From positions 1 to 52,270 of the forward strand of contig JAAEQW010000221.1 in NCBI GenBank assembly GCA_024231025.1: a stretch of 52,270 bases of DNA. Reading direction: 5' to 3'. The first letter of the stretch is position 1, and every line of letters begins with the position of its first letter. This document shows, piece after piece, positions 10,035 through 21,475 of the stretch. A program made the translations under genes and the position numbers. A model generated the notes under the pieces. The model was not told the origin of the DNA. It did no database searches and saw only the letters and a program-made list of their open reading frames with translations. Origin of the DNA: Candidatus Omnitrophota bacterium. GTDB taxonomy: Bacteria > Omnitrophota > Gorgyraeia > Duberdicusellales > 4484-171.

Positions 10035-11106
10035 CTAAAACCTCTTTATATATTGATGCAAAATCAGCAATTCTTGTGTTAAGATCAAATTTATCACGAA
10101 CTTCTTTTTGGCAAGTGTCGGATATTCTTTGACGTAATTCACCATCTTTCATTAATAAATCGATTGCTTCACTGATCTTTTTCGAATTCCTAGGAGGAAC
10201 CAATAACCCAGTATCACTATGGTTAATCAAAATTTTTAATCCATCAACTGAAGAAGCAATGCAAGGAACACCGAAATATTGTGCCTCTAATACTGACAAC
10301 CCGAGTGGCTCCTCTAAAGAAGGCAAGCAAAAAATATCAATTGCTTTTAAAAAAGCGGAAAGACTAACGTTAGTTAGGATATTAAAGCACTTACCCACAC
10401 CAGCCTTATTTGCAAGATCCAAAAGATTTTGTCTCTCTTTACCATCACCCATAATGTAAAGAGATGCATTTGGATATCGACTACGAACATCTACCATGGC
10501 AGAAACCAAATACTTAAACCCTTTTACTGACGACAATCTCCCAGATGCCCCAATTATGGGTGAACCATTTAACTTAAGCGTGGCCTTGTCATTATCCAAA
10601 CGATCAAAGTCTATCCCTGAAAGAATAGTTCTCACTCGTTCTTTTTTCCCACCAAAAATATTAATCAAATCATCAGCAACAAAGGGGGTAATCGCGATTG
10701 AAACCTTTCCTTGAGCTTTTATTATTTTGCGCATTAAGCGTTTCTTATTTTTAAGATAAAACCCATGGAAATTAGCAATATGAGGTACTCGAGAAAAAAA
10801 GCTAAATAACTGAGCTAATACCTGAGTTACTCGGGTATGCGAGTGGATAATGTCAAACTTAAACTCTTTTCTGATCTGATAAAGCGTATAAGCCGAGTGG
10901 ATTAATTTTGGAGCGAATTCATTTTTCGTTCGCACATTGATGCGATACACCTTTACCCCAAGTTTTTTAAACTCATCTTCCCAAACACCGCCACTAGATG
11001 CAACCGCAACCTCTATATTGCACTTAATAAGGTGCCGGGTTAGATTATATATATAGGTCGGAATCCCGCCTATATCAAGATGTGTGGTAATGTGTAATAT
11101 CCGCAT
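10015..11106 (-). CDS. GT4 family glycosyltransferase (track ORF runs to 11154; likely start MRILHITTHLDIGG)
   Basis: HITTHLDIGGIPTYI, PSLEEPLGLSVLEAQYFGVPCIAS. Confidence 0.88.
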   Translation of the reverse strand: MRILHITTHLDIGGIPTYIYNLTRHLIKCNIEVAVASSGGVWEDEFKKLGVKVYRINVRTKNEFAPKLIHSAYTLYQIRKEFKFDIIHSHTRVTQVLAQLFSFFSRVPHIANFHGFYLKNKKRLMRKIIKAQGKVSIAITPFVADDLINIFGGKKERVRTILSGIDFDRLDNDKATLKLNGSPIIGASGRLSSVKGFKYLVSAMVDVRSRYPNASLYIMGDGKERQNLLDLANKAGVGKCFNILTNVSLSAFLKAIDIFCLPSLEEPLGLSVLEAQYFGVPCIASSVDGLKILINHSDTGLLVPPRNSKKISEAIDLLMKDGELRQRISDTCQKEVRDKFDLNTRIADFASIYKEVLDENTGI

Positions 11107-11239
11107 TTGAGTTATTTTTGTTTGTTGTGCCCCGTCAAAGATGCTATTTATCATCTAATTCTAGCTTATTTCCAGAAAATTGCCAGCTTTCTTTGCATCA
11201 TGCCTTGACACAATTTTAAAAAAAAGGTACAGTAAAAAA

Positions 11240-12133
11240 ATGGGCACGGGTGTCTTAGTTTACTTTCCCACCAATTTAGGCGACGCAATACTCTGCCTTC
11301 CCTCACTCGATAGAGTTAAGCATGCTTATCCTAATTCTAAAATTACAGGATTAGTTTCACCTAAAACTGCTCATCTTTTCTCGCGCAATAATTTTCTCAA
11401 TGAAATAAAGGAGTTTGATAAAAAATGGCCAGTATCTAAAAAACTGAGATTCTCACTAGCTAATCGCGGAAAATACCATACTGTAATTGATTTTAAGAAT
11501 TCCTTGCTTCCGATCATTCTTAACGCAAAAAAACGAACCCCGTTTATTCGAAATTACTCAAAAAATATCTTGGCAAAGGACATTTATCTGGATCTTGTGA
11601 AAAATCTTACAACCAACAATGCATCCTTAAAAAGTGATTTTACTGTCACCACCGAGGAAAAAAATAAATTCCAAGAAATTGCACCTAATTCATTATTTAT
11701 AACTTGCGCATCACGATCACACTTTAAATCTTACGAGTATAATTGCCTATATAAAACAGTGAAGGAGCTATCCTTTGCCTATAGCGTTGTTATTTTGGGC
11801 GAGAAATGCGATCGCAAATACTATCGCGATATTTTAAATATTAACGGAGTGGTTGATCTCGTTGGAAAAACTTCAATGCCCGAAGTATTTTACCTTATAA
11901 AAAATTACGCTAAACTTTTGTTTTGTGTTGATTCAAGTATACTCCATATTGCAAGTTATTTAAATGTCGCAACAGTGGTTATTTTCGGACCAACCAATTC
12001 GCAAAAATACGGACCATCATCACAAAATTCAATTTTGTTAAAAGGCACAAATACTGACAAGGGAGTCGTCATCGACTCCAAACAAACTATTGAAGCAATT
12101 CGAAACCTATGGACACACCTAAAAAAATATTAA
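11240..12133 (+). CDS. GT9 family glycosyltransferase (track ORF begins 11180; likely ATG 11240)
   Basis: YFPTNLGDAILCLPSLDRVK, DSSILHIASYLNVATVVIFGPT. Confidence 0.8.
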   Translation: MGTGVLVYFPTNLGDAILCLPSLDRVKHAYPNSKITGLVSPKTAHLFSRNNFLNEIKEFDKKWPVSKKLRFSLANRGKYHTVIDFKNSLLPIILNAKKRTPFIRNYSKNILAKDIYLDLVKNLTTNNASLKSDFTVTTEEKNKFQEIAPNSLFITCASRSHFKSYEYNCLYKTVKELSFAYSVVILGEKCDRKYYRDILNINGVVDLVGKTSMPEVFYLIKNYAKLLFCVDSSILHIASYLNVATVVIFGPTNSQKYGPSSQNSILLKGTNTDKGVVIDSKQTIEAIRNLWTHLKKY

Positions 12134-13149
12134 TAATACGCACCGATCGAATGGGAGATGTAGTGCTGTCTACACCAGTAATCACAAATTTACGTCTCGC
12201 CTATCCACGGGCACACATCGCTTTTATGTGCCGCCCATACACCAAAGACGCCCTTGATGGAAATCCTAATCTCGATGAAATTATCATTTACGACAAATAT
12301 GGCAAACAATCAAGTTTTCTTGCAACAGTTGCTTTTGCAATTGCTTTAAATAGAAAAAATTTTGATTGGGCGCTCATTCTACATCCAACCAATCGAGCTC
12401 ATTTTATTTCATTTTTAGCCGCTATACCGATGCGAATCGGATGGAACAAAAAATTGAGTTTTCTTCTTAACAAAAAAATACTTCACACTAAGCAGGAAGG
12501 CAAAAAGCACGAAAGCGACTACACCCTTCAAGTGCTAAAGGAGTTAGGCATACCGATAAAAACAAAAGAACTACACTTTCCAATCAAAAAAGCATTAGCT
12601 GCCAGAGTGGAGCGTCTTTTATCGGAGTGTGGCATTGAGAAGGGAGACACATTTACCGTTGTTCACCCATCAGCATCATGCCCATCTAAACGTTGGCCAG
12701 TTGAATACTTTTGCCAATTAACGGGCCGTTTGTTTCAATATGGAAAGGTAGTCGTTATTGCCTCTAAATTTGAAAAAATATTTGCTCAAAAAATCATTGA
12801 TTCACTCGGTGTAATAGATTTCACCGGAAAGCTAACAATTGGTGAGCTTGGCGCTCTACTTAAACGCGCGTCGCTTTTTATTTCTAACGACTCCGGACCA
12901 GTTCATATTGCTGCAGCCCTTAAAACACCTGTGATATCAATATTTGGCCGTAACGATGCTGGGCTTTCACCATTAAGATGGAAGCCTTTAGGGGAGAATT
13001 CTTATTATTTACATAAGGGGTCAAATTGCAACCGATGTCTTGCCCATAATTGCAGCCGAGATTATTACTGTCTTAAATCCATTAAACCAGATGATGTGTA
13101 TAGCATTGTGCATAAAATTATGTCAGAAAAAAGAACGCTTTACGATTAA
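12109..13149 (+). CDS. GT9 / ADP-heptose:LPS heptosyltransferase-like
   Basis: RTDRMGDVVLSTPVITNLR, SNDSGPVHIAAALKTPVISIFG. Confidence 0.88.
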   Translation: MDTPKKILIIRTDRMGDVVLSTPVITNLRLAYPRAHIAFMCRPYTKDALDGNPNLDEIIIYDKYGKQSSFLATVAFAIALNRKNFDWALILHPTNRAHFISFLAAIPMRIGWNKKLSFLLNKKILHTKQEGKKHESDYTLQVLKELGIPIKTKELHFPIKKALAARVERLLSECGIEKGDTFTVVHPSASCPSKRWPVEYFCQLTGRLFQYGKVVVIASKFEKIFAQKIIDSLGVIDFTGKLTIGELGALLKRASLFISNDSGPVHIAAALKTPVISIFGRNDAGLSPLRWKPLGENSYYLHKGSNCNRCLAHNCSRDYYCLKSIKPDDVYSIVHKIMSEKRTLYD

Positions 13150-13195
13150 ATTTTTGTTACTATTTTGTAGCATGCAAAAACAGCCTAGTGAATAA

Positions 13196-14506
<1,311 letters not shown>

Positions 14507-14508
14507 AG

Positions 14509-15429
14509 ATGAAAGTGTACAGCGATATCACAAAAACTATCGGCAATACACCTTTGGTGCGAATTAATCACCTCAATGACACGCAGGCAACCATTTTGGC
14601 AAAATTAGAATTTTTTAATCCACTTTCCAGCGTTAAAGACCGAATTGGTGTTGCAATGATTGAAGCAGCAGAAAAAGAGGGACGCATCAGTAAAGGGTCG
14701 GTTATTGTTGAACCGACAAGCGGCAACACTGGAATTGCACTTAGTTTTGTTTGCGCCGCTAAAGGGTATCGGCTAATTTTAACTATGCCGGATACAATGA
14801 GCTTAGAGCGACGTCAACTCTTAAAAATTTTGGGTGCAGAGCTCGTATTAACCGACGGCTCAAAAGGAATGAAAGGCGCAATCGAAAAAGCAGAGGAAAT
14901 TGCTCTATCTACAAAAAAAAGTTTCATGCCTCAGCAATTCAACAATCCGTCAAACCCCGAAATTCATCGTCACACTACTGCCCAAGAAATATACAATGAT
15001 ACCGATGGAGGAGTAGACATCGTTATCTGTGGAATAGGTACCGGTGGAACAATTACCGGTATTGGAGAAGTCTTAAAGAAGAAGAAGCCATCAATTAAAA
15101 TTATTGCCCTTGAGCCCAAAAATTCGGCGGTTCTTTCCGGGGACTCTCCGGGAGCGCACAAGATCCAAGGCATTGGCGCAGGTTTTGTGCCAAACGTATT
15201 AAATCGTGGTATAATTGATGAGATAATTAAAGTTGACGACCAAGATGCTGGAGTTATTTCCCGTCAATTAGCAAGAAAAGAAGGAATCTTCGCTGGCGTG
15301 TCTAGCGGCGCAGCGATGTGGGCAGGTTTGAGTGTCGCCAAACGCAATGAATCAAAAGATAAGACTATTGTTGTGATTTTACCAGATACCGGAGAAAGAT
15401 ACTTATCGACATGGTTATTTAAGGATTAG
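14509..15429 (+). CDS. cysK: Cysteine synthase A
   Basis: [37 protein letters not shown]. Confidence 0.94.
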   Translation: MKVYSDITKTIGNTPLVRINHLNDTQATILAKLEFFNPLSSVKDRIGVAMIEAAEKEGRISKGSVIVEPTSGNTGIALSFVCAAKGYRLILTMPDTMSLERRQLLKILGAELVLTDGSKGMKGAIEKAEEIALSTKKSFMPQQFNNPSNPEIHRHTTAQEIYNDTDGGVDIVICGIGTGGTITGIGEVLKKKKPSIKIIALEPKNSAVLSGDSPGAHKIQGIGAGFVPNVLNRGIIDEIIKVDDQDAGVISRQLARKEGIFAGVSSGAAMWAGLSVAKRNESKDKTIVVILPDTGERYLSTWLFKD

Positions 15430-15430
15430 C

Positions 15431-16543
15431 ATGGAATCAATTAAAAAGCATTTTACTTTAAGTGATAAACTGATCTTGGAATCAGGTCAAAAATTTGGCC
15501 CGATCACTTTAGCTTATGAAACTTATGGCGCTCTTAACGGAGATAGAAATAATGCGATTCTAATCGCTCATGCTTTATCAGGGGATTCACATGCGGCCGG
15601 AATTTCAAAAACCGACGACAGCGTTGGCTGGTGGAACTCGATGATTGGCCCGAACAAGGCTTTCGACACCAATAAGTATTTTATAATTTGTTCAAATGTT
15701 CTCGGTGGATGCGCTGGATCAACTGGACCAAGCAGTATAAACCCTCTCAATGAAAAACCGTACACACTAAGTTTTCCACTTATTTCGATCGGCGATATGG
15801 TAAATGCCCAGATATGCCTTATTGATCACCTTAAAATTGACAAATTGCTATCTGTAGTTGGAGGCTCGATGGGGGGGATGCAAGTGCTAGAATGGTTTCG
15901 AAAATATCCAAATCGAATACATAGTGCAATTCCGGTTGCCACAACTATGAAACATTCTCCGCAACAAATCGCATTTAATGAGGTTGCACGACAAGCAATA
16001 ATGACTGATCCAAATTGGAATAATGGTGATTACTATCAAAATTCTTCCCCATTAAAAGGGCTGGCGGTTGCCAGAATGATTGGGCACATCACATACATGA
16101 GCGATAAGTCAATGGCCAAAAAATTTGGTCGACAAAAAAAGATAGCCAAAAAAGATGCTAAATTCACTGCTGATTTTGAAGTCGAAGGTTATTTGCATTA
16201 TCGCGGGGATAGCTTTGTGAAGCGTTTTGATGCAAATTCATTTCTTTATATTACTAAAGCAATGGATAATTTTGACTTAATAGCAACTGACGCAACCGCT
16301 GAAGCATTTACCGGCACACAACCAAAGGTATTAGTCATTTCCTTTAAGTCTGATTGGCTGTATCCAACTTACCAATCTAAAGAAATGGTTAAAACTTGCA
16401 AACTTACGGGTGTTTCAGTTACCTATTGTGAAATCGACTCAACCTACGGGCACGATGCATTTTTGCTTGAGATTAGTGAACAAACACATCTTATCTCACA
16501 TTTTTTAAAAAACGTGTACAAAAAAATCGATAAACCTCTATGA
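15431..16543 (+). CDS. metX: Homoserine O-acetyltransferase
   Basis: LAYETYG, NAILIAHALSGDSHAAG, GGSMGGMQVLEW; followed by metW. Confidence 0.94.
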   Translation: MESIKKHFTLSDKLILESGQKFGPITLAYETYGALNGDRNNAILIAHALSGDSHAAGISKTDDSVGWWNSMIGPNKAFDTNKYFIICSNVLGGCAGSTGPSSINPLNEKPYTLSFPLISIGDMVNAQICLIDHLKIDKLLSVVGGSMGGMQVLEWFRKYPNRIHSAIPVATTMKHSPQQIAFNEVARQAIMTDPNWNNGDYYQNSSPLKGLAVARMIGHITYMSDKSMAKKFGRQKKIAKKDAKFTADFEVEGYLHYRGDSFVKRFDANSFLYITKAMDNFDLIATDATAEAFTGTQPKVLVISFKSDWLYPTYQSKEMVKTCKLTGVSVTYCEIDSTYGHDAFLLEISEQTHLISHFLKNVYKKIDKPL

Positions 16544-17130
16544 AAGAAATTATACCATTAGATTATAAAATAATAGTGGACCTTATCCCAGAAAAAAGCT
16601 CGGTCTTAGATCTTGGTTGCGGTAACGGTGAACTCTTGCGCCTTTTAAACAGAAAAAAGAAAGTAAAGGGTCAAGGAATAGAAATTGATGCGCAAGCAGT
16701 CTATAAATGCGTTGAAAAAGGGATTAATGTTTTGCATGGAGACATTGACACCGGACTATCTGAATATCGCGATAATGCTTTTGACTATGTGATTATGAAC
16801 CAAAGCTTACAGCAGGTAATTCATTTAGAGAAAGTATTACAGGACGCCTTGCGGGTAGGTAAGAGTGTGGTTGTTGGACTGCCTAATTTCACCTACTACA
16901 AGTCACGGTTGCAACTTTTCTTTTTAGGGAGAACGCCCGTCACCCCGGCTTTGCCGTATAAATGGTATCAGACACCAAACTTACATTTTTTAAGTATTTT
17001 CGATTTTAGTGATTATTGCCGTCAAAAAAACGTAAGAGTGAGCCAAACCGTATATCTGAATCCGAAACACCGTGTTTTTTTATTTCCCAATCTCTTTGCC
17101 AATATCGGCATTTTCTTAATTTCAAAATAA
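16540..17130 (+). CDS. metW: Methionine biosynthesis protein MetW
   Basis: VLDLGCGNGELLRLL SAM-binding motif, RTPVTPALPYKWYQTPNLHFLSIFDF; adjacent to metX. Confidence 0.92.
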   Translation: MKEIIPLDYKIIVDLIPEKSSVLDLGCGNGELLRLLNRKKKVKGQGIEIDAQAVYKCVEKGINVLHGDIDTGLSEYRDNAFDYVIMNQSLQQVIHLEKVLQDALRVGKSVVVGLPNFTYYKSRLQLFFLGRTPVTPALPYKWYQTPNLHFLSIFDFSDYCRQKNVRVSQTVYLNPKHRVFLFPNLFANIGIFLISK

Positions 17131-17133
17131 AGA

Positions 17134-18192
17134 ATGGAAAAAGTAATGGTAGCAATGAGTGGTGGTGTTGATTCTTCTGTAGCCGCTTATCTGCTAAAGC
17201 AGCAAGGACATGAAGTAATTGGCGTTACAATGTGCCTTGGCATACCTGACGACACAAGCAATAAGCGCAAGTGTTGCGGCGTTGAGGCAATAAATGACGT
17301 TAAAAGCGTTTGCGCTCAACTTAACATACCTTACTATGTGTTGGATTTTTCTAATGAGCTGTCTAAGTACGTCATCGATGATTTTATTTCAGAATATAAA
17401 AGCGGACGAACTCCAAATCCTTGCGCGCGTTGCAATCAGTATCTAAAATTTGGAAAATTGCTTGAATATGCAAAAAACTTAGGGTTTAATTATCTTGCTA
17501 CCGGGCATTACGCTAAAATCATAAAAACCAACGGCAAAGTTAAGCTAGCCTGCCCTAAAGATAGCCAAAAAGATCAAACTTACTTTTTATATAATATAAG
17601 AAAGGAAAATCTAAAGTATATTTTGTTTCCTCTGGCAAAATATTCCAAAAATCAAGTCCGCCAAATTGCAAAAGACGCAAATTTAACAGTTGCTGAGAAG
17701 CAGCAAAGTCAAGATATATGCTTTGTACCAAATAAAAATTATAAAGAGTTTATAGTTAAAAGAATCCAATCTAAACCTGGAGACATTGTAACCGAAGATG
17801 GTAAAATTCTTGGGCAGCACAATGGTATTATAAATTTTACCATTGGTCAGCGCAGCGGATTAGGGATCGCGGCTAAAAATCCTCTTTATGTGCTGCGCCT
17901 AAACCAAAAAAATAATCAAGTCGTCGTTGGAGAAAGGCACAATTTGCAATCAAAAAGTCTTATGGCATCTAATCTTAATTTCTTGGTTGATAAACTACCT
18001 AAAAATATTTCTGCTAAAATACGCTATGCTCATAAAAAAACACCGTGTCAAATCACTCTTGACAAAAAAAATAATACGATTAAAGTATCCTTTGATGAGC
18101 CGCAAGAGAGCATAACTCCCGGTCAATCCATTGTATTTTATAGTAATGATATAGTCTGCGCAGGAGGAACAATACAGGCGGTTATCGATTAA
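17134..18192 (+). CDS. mnmA: tRNA-specific 2-thiouridylase
   Basis: AMSGGVDSSVAAYLL PP-loop, GRTPNPCARCNQYLKFG, DQTYFLY. Confidence 0.94.
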   Translation: MEKVMVAMSGGVDSSVAAYLLKQQGHEVIGVTMCLGIPDDTSNKRKCCGVEAINDVKSVCAQLNIPYYVLDFSNELSKYVIDDFISEYKSGRTPNPCARCNQYLKFGKLLEYAKNLGFNYLATGHYAKIIKTNGKVKLACPKDSQKDQTYFLYNIRKENLKYILFPLAKYSKNQVRQIAKDANLTVAEKQQSQDICFVPNKNYKEFIVKRIQSKPGDIVTEDGKILGQHNGIINFTIGQRSGLGIAAKNPLYVLRLNQKNNQVVVGERHNLQSKSLMASNLNFLVDKLPKNISAKIRYAHKKTPCQITLDKKNNTIKVSFDEPQESITPGQSIVFYSNDIVCAGGTIQAVID

Positions 18193-18193
18193 G

Positions 18194-19099
18194 ATGAATG
18201 TTATTAAAGAAATTCAAAAGCTAAAAAAAGACCTGAATGCGGTTATTTTGGTTCATAACTACCAACTTCCAGAAGTTCAGGATATTGCCGATTACCGTGG
18301 TGATTCGTTGGGGTTGAGCGTAGCGGCATCAAAAACAAAAGCCGACGTTATCGTATTTTGTGGTGTCCATTTTATGGCGGAAACCGCGAAAATCATATCA
18401 CCTCAAAAAACAATCCTAATTCCCGACAAAAATGCCGGCTGTCCAATGGCTGATATGATAACCATTGAACAACTACGCAGCCTAAAACAAAAGCACCCAA
18501 ATGCCAAAATCATCTGCTATGTTAATTCTTCCGCCGAAGTAAAAGCTGAATCTGATATATGCTGTACGTCCGCAAACGCAATCGCTGTTGCTCAAAATGC
18601 TTTTACCGATGATGACGAGATAATCTTCATACCTGATCGATACTTGGGATCCTACACAAAAGCTCAAACTGGACGCAATATAATACTAACCTCTGGATAC
18701 TGCCCAACTCATGCTAAAATTTTACCGGAGCATGTCTTAGCAGCTAAAGAAAAATATCCGAACTCAGAAATCTTGGTGCATCCCGAATGCAACAGCGCAG
18801 TAATAAAATTATCTGACCAAGTTTTATCAACCGGAGGAATGGAGAAATATGTCAAAAAATCAAAGTCAACACGTTTCATTATAGGAACCGAGGAAGGAAT
18901 TATCTATCGCCTAAAACAAGACAATCCAGATTTAGAATTTTTTCCCATATCAAATATTGCAATTTGCCCAAACATGAAACTAACAAACCTGGCTAAAGTT
19001 CACGCTAGCTTAAAAGAAAAAAAGTTTGAAGTAACCCTACCCAATGAAATAATTAAAAAAGCTAAAAAAAGCATTATGGCGATGTTAGATTATGTCTAG
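18194..19099 (+). CDS. nadA: Quinolinate synthase
   Basis: VHNYQLPEVQDIADYRGDSL, FCGVHFMAETAKI, HPECN. Confidence 0.95.
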   Translation: MNVIKEIQKLKKDLNAVILVHNYQLPEVQDIADYRGDSLGLSVAASKTKADVIVFCGVHFMAETAKIISPQKTILIPDKNAGCPMADMITIEQLRSLKQKHPNAKIICYVNSSAEVKAESDICCTSANAIAVAQNAFTDDDEIIFIPDRYLGSYTKAQTGRNIILTSGYCPTHAKILPEHVLAAKEKYPNSEILVHPECNSAVIKLSDQVLSTGGMEKYVKKSKSTRFIIGTEEGIIYRLKQDNPDLEFFPISNIAICPNMKLTNLAKVHASLKEKKFEVTLPNEIIKKAKKSIMAMLDYV

Positions 19100-20273
19100 T
19101 ATAAAAAAACCAATCTATTTTGATAATAACGCAACTACTCCGCTTCACCCTCAGGTGAAAGCAGAAATCACCAAGGCATTGGATATCTTTGGCAATCCTT
19201 CAAGTCTTCATCAATTTGGACGCAAGGCTAACGAAGCGATTGAGCACTCACGCAAAACAATAGCAACATTTATTGGTGCAAATCCCGAAGAAATAATTTT
19301 TGTCGGTAGTGGCTCGGAAGCGAATAATACTGCACTGTCAATTTTTTGTTGTCAATCAGGTAAATGCTCATTCCAAAGTAAAAATCAAAGTAGTTTGATT
19401 ACCACACGAATTGAGCACCCATGCATCTTAGAAACATCAAGATGCCTTAAAGGCAAAGGCACAAACATGTTCTATTTGGATGTTGATGAGTATGGCAAAA
19501 TTAATCCCAACCAATTAAAAGACCTAACCACTAATAAAATTGGTTTAGTTTCAGTGATGATGGCCAACAATGAGATCGGCACAATTCAAGATATAAAGGA
19601 AATCGCAAAGATCGCACACAATAGCGGAATGCTTGCCCATACTGACGCTGTTCAAGCGGTTGGCAAAATACCGGTCAATGTAGGAGAACTTGATGTTGAT
19701 TTTCTTACAATGTCCGCTCACAAAATATACGGGCCAAAAGGAATTGGCGCCCTTTATGTTAAAAAAGGTACGCCATTTTGCCCATTAATTCATGGTGGGC
19801 ACCAAGAGCAAGGCCGACGAGCCGGAACTGAAAGCACTTTGGGCATAATTGCTTTTGGAAAAGCAATCGAAATGCGCGCTAAGGAAATGACCGAAGAAGA
19901 AACAAGGCTTTCACAGTTAAAAAACATTCTCAAGAGCGCAATAGAAGAAAAAATTCCTGACATTAAGTTTAACGGACACCCTACAGATTGCCTCACCGGC
20001 ACGCTTAATGTGTCATTTACCGGGGCCGAGGGAGAAGCAATATTACTGTATTTGGATTTAGAAGGAATTTGCGTATCAACCGGATCAGCTTGTGCTTCAG
20101 GTTCGCTTGATCCATCGCATGTTTTATTGGCAGTTGGGCTTTCAGCAGAGCAAGCACATGGTTCAATTCGAATTAGCATTGGACGCGAAAATACGATTGA
20201 AGATATAAATTACTTGATTGAGAAATTGCCAAAGGTAATTAAAAAAGTACGGAATATGTCAACTGCTTATTAA
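19092..20273 (+). CDS. Cysteine desulfurase (IscS/NifS)
   Basis: FDNNATTPLHP, SAHKIYGPKGIGALYV, STGSACASGSLDPSHVL. Confidence 0.95.
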   Translation: MSSIKKPIYFDNNATTPLHPQVKAEITKALDIFGNPSSLHQFGRKANEAIEHSRKTIATFIGANPEEIIFVGSGSEANNTALSIFCCQSGKCSFQSKNQSSLITTRIEHPCILETSRCLKGKGTNMFYLDVDEYGKINPNQLKDLTTNKIGLVSVMMANNEIGTIQDIKEIAKIAHNSGMLAHTDAVQAVGKIPVNVGELDVDFLTMSAHKIYGPKGIGALYVKKGTPFCPLIHGGHQEQGRRAGTESTLGIIAFGKAIEMRAKEMTEEETRLSQLKNILKSAIEEKIPDIKFNGHPTDCLTGTLNVSFTGAEGEAILLYLDLEGICVSTGSACASGSLDPSHVLLAVGLSAEQAHGSIRISIGRENTIEDINYLIEKLPKVIKKVRNMSTAY

Positions 20274-20280
20274 ACGAAAA

Positions 20281-20423
20281 ACTATAATTTAAAGTTACAA
20301 ATTACAATTAACAAATCACAAACAAATTACAATACAAAAATTCAAACGCACAAATAATTTTGTTATTTTATCAATTAGTCTTTGGATATTGTTTGTAATT
20401 TGTGATTTGTATATTGTAGCTTA
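20281..20423. repeat. AT-rich palindromic dispersed element (copy A)
   Basis: Imperfect inverted repeat: acaattaACAAATCACAA..ATTACAA..CAAA versus reverse complement of the right arm acaatatACAAATCACAAATTACAAAC. Confidence 0.65.
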
Positions 20424-20444
20424 CGTCTAACGTTGGGAGAAAGA

Positions 20445-21035
20445 ATGAATGATTGGGTATACTCAGATAAATTAAAAGAACATTTCACTAATCCTAAAAA
20501 TGTTTTAGAGGACGAAGCAAATTTTGCTGCCGACGGCAAAGGCATTGTGGGCAATATAAAATGCGGTGATCAAATGCTATTTGCAATAAAAGTTGATAAA
20601 GATATTATCACCGATTGCAAATGGAAAACGTATGGTTGCGCCAGCGCTATCGCGAGCACATCGATACTCTCAGAAATGGTCAAGGGAATGACTCTTTCGG
20701 CTGCTTATAAAGTGACACCTAAAGACGTTGCAGCTCAGCTTGACGGTTTGCCTGAGCACAAAATTCACTGTTCAGTGTTAGGCGATAAAGCATTGCGCGC
20801 TGCAATTGACGATTACTATAAACGCAACGGACAAGAAAACAAGATAAAAAAAGACCAAACAAAAATAATTTGTCAATGCATGAATGTAAGCGACGCCGAA
20901 ATCGAAGAAGCCGTACTGGAAGGAGTTCGCACATATCTCGAACTGCAGGAACACACCAAGCTAGGTACTGTATGCGGACAATGTAAAGACGAAGCGCTTA
21001 AGTTGTTGGATGAATACAAAAAAAAGCATTTTTAA
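20445..21035 (+). CDS. nifU: IscU/NifU N-terminal scaffold + BFD-like [2Fe-2S] domain
   Basis: GNIKCGDQM, TYGCASAIAST, HCSVLGDKA (IscU cysteines) plus ICQCMNVSDAEIEEAV..TVCGQCKDEA (BFD); ATG at 20445 chosen. Confidence 0.9.
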   Translation: MNDWVYSDKLKEHFTNPKNVLEDEANFAADGKGIVGNIKCGDQMLFAIKVDKDIITDCKWKTYGCASAIASTSILSEMVKGMTLSAAYKVTPKDVAAQLDGLPEHKIHCSVLGDKALRAAIDDYYKRNGQENKIKKDQTKIICQCMNVSDAEIEEAVLEGVRTYLELQEHTKLGTVCGQCKDEALKLLDEYKKKHF

Positions 21036-21092
21036 AATCTATTTAAAACGATTGGTAGAATATTATCACAATGGTGTGATTTAGCGGTGAAA

Positions 21093-21118
21093 CCCGAAGG
21101 AAACTTCGGGATTTTTAT
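21093..21118 (+). terminator. Rho-independent terminator after nifU
   Basis: CCCGAAG-GAAA-CTTCGGG perfect 7-bp stem followed by ATTTTTAT. Confidence 0.85.
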
Positions 21119-21173
21119 AATAAGTAAATTAATCAACAAGTAGTCATGCCTGTACGCAAAATAAGAATATGCC

Positions 21174-21203
21174 TTGACAAATGATACCCACATGGTATCA
21201 TTT
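21174..21203 (+). promoter_or_regulatory. Promoter with overlapping palindromic operator upstream of Rrf2 region
   Basis: TTGACA (21174-21179), 16-bp spacer, TATCAT (21196-21201); AAATGATACC-cacat-GGTATCATTT perfect 10-bp arms. Confidence 0.7.
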
Positions 21204-21289
21204 AAAAAGAAAGATTGTTTTATGCACTTAACGGTAATGTCAAAAGTTCTATGAAAAAATAAGAGCGAATTGTTTGTATCCGGGGGGAG

Positions 21290-21425
21290 GTAAATCCGAA
21301 ATTCGAATATCGAAGCTCGAAACAAACGAAGAAAATTCTAAACAGAGAAAACGAAATGTATCTAAGTAATAAATATAAGGCAAATGTTTAGGATTTTTGT
21401 TATTAGGATTTCGAATTTCTTAGAA
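21290..21425. repeat. AT-rich palindromic dispersed element (copy B)
   Basis: AAATCCGAAATTCGAATATCGAAGCTCGAAACAAA..GTTTAGGATTTTTGTTATTAGGATTTCGAATTTC partial inverted repeat. Confidence 0.55.
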
Positions 21426-21475
21426 GATAATCAGTAAGTTTTGACAATACGGACTTAACCGAAAGGAGGCAGAGT

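Noticed and set aside
15867-15873. G7 tract in metX as a phase-variation site
   Set aside because: Falls on the conserved GGSMGGMQ motif; best explained by coding constraint
19790-20179. Minus-strand ORF of 129 aa within cysteine desulfurase
   Set aside because: Antisense to highly conserved SAHKIYG/STGSACASG coding sequence
21441-21446. Second TTGACA just before the micro-ORF as a promoter
   Set aside because: No acceptable -10 at 16-18 bp; SD occurs there instead
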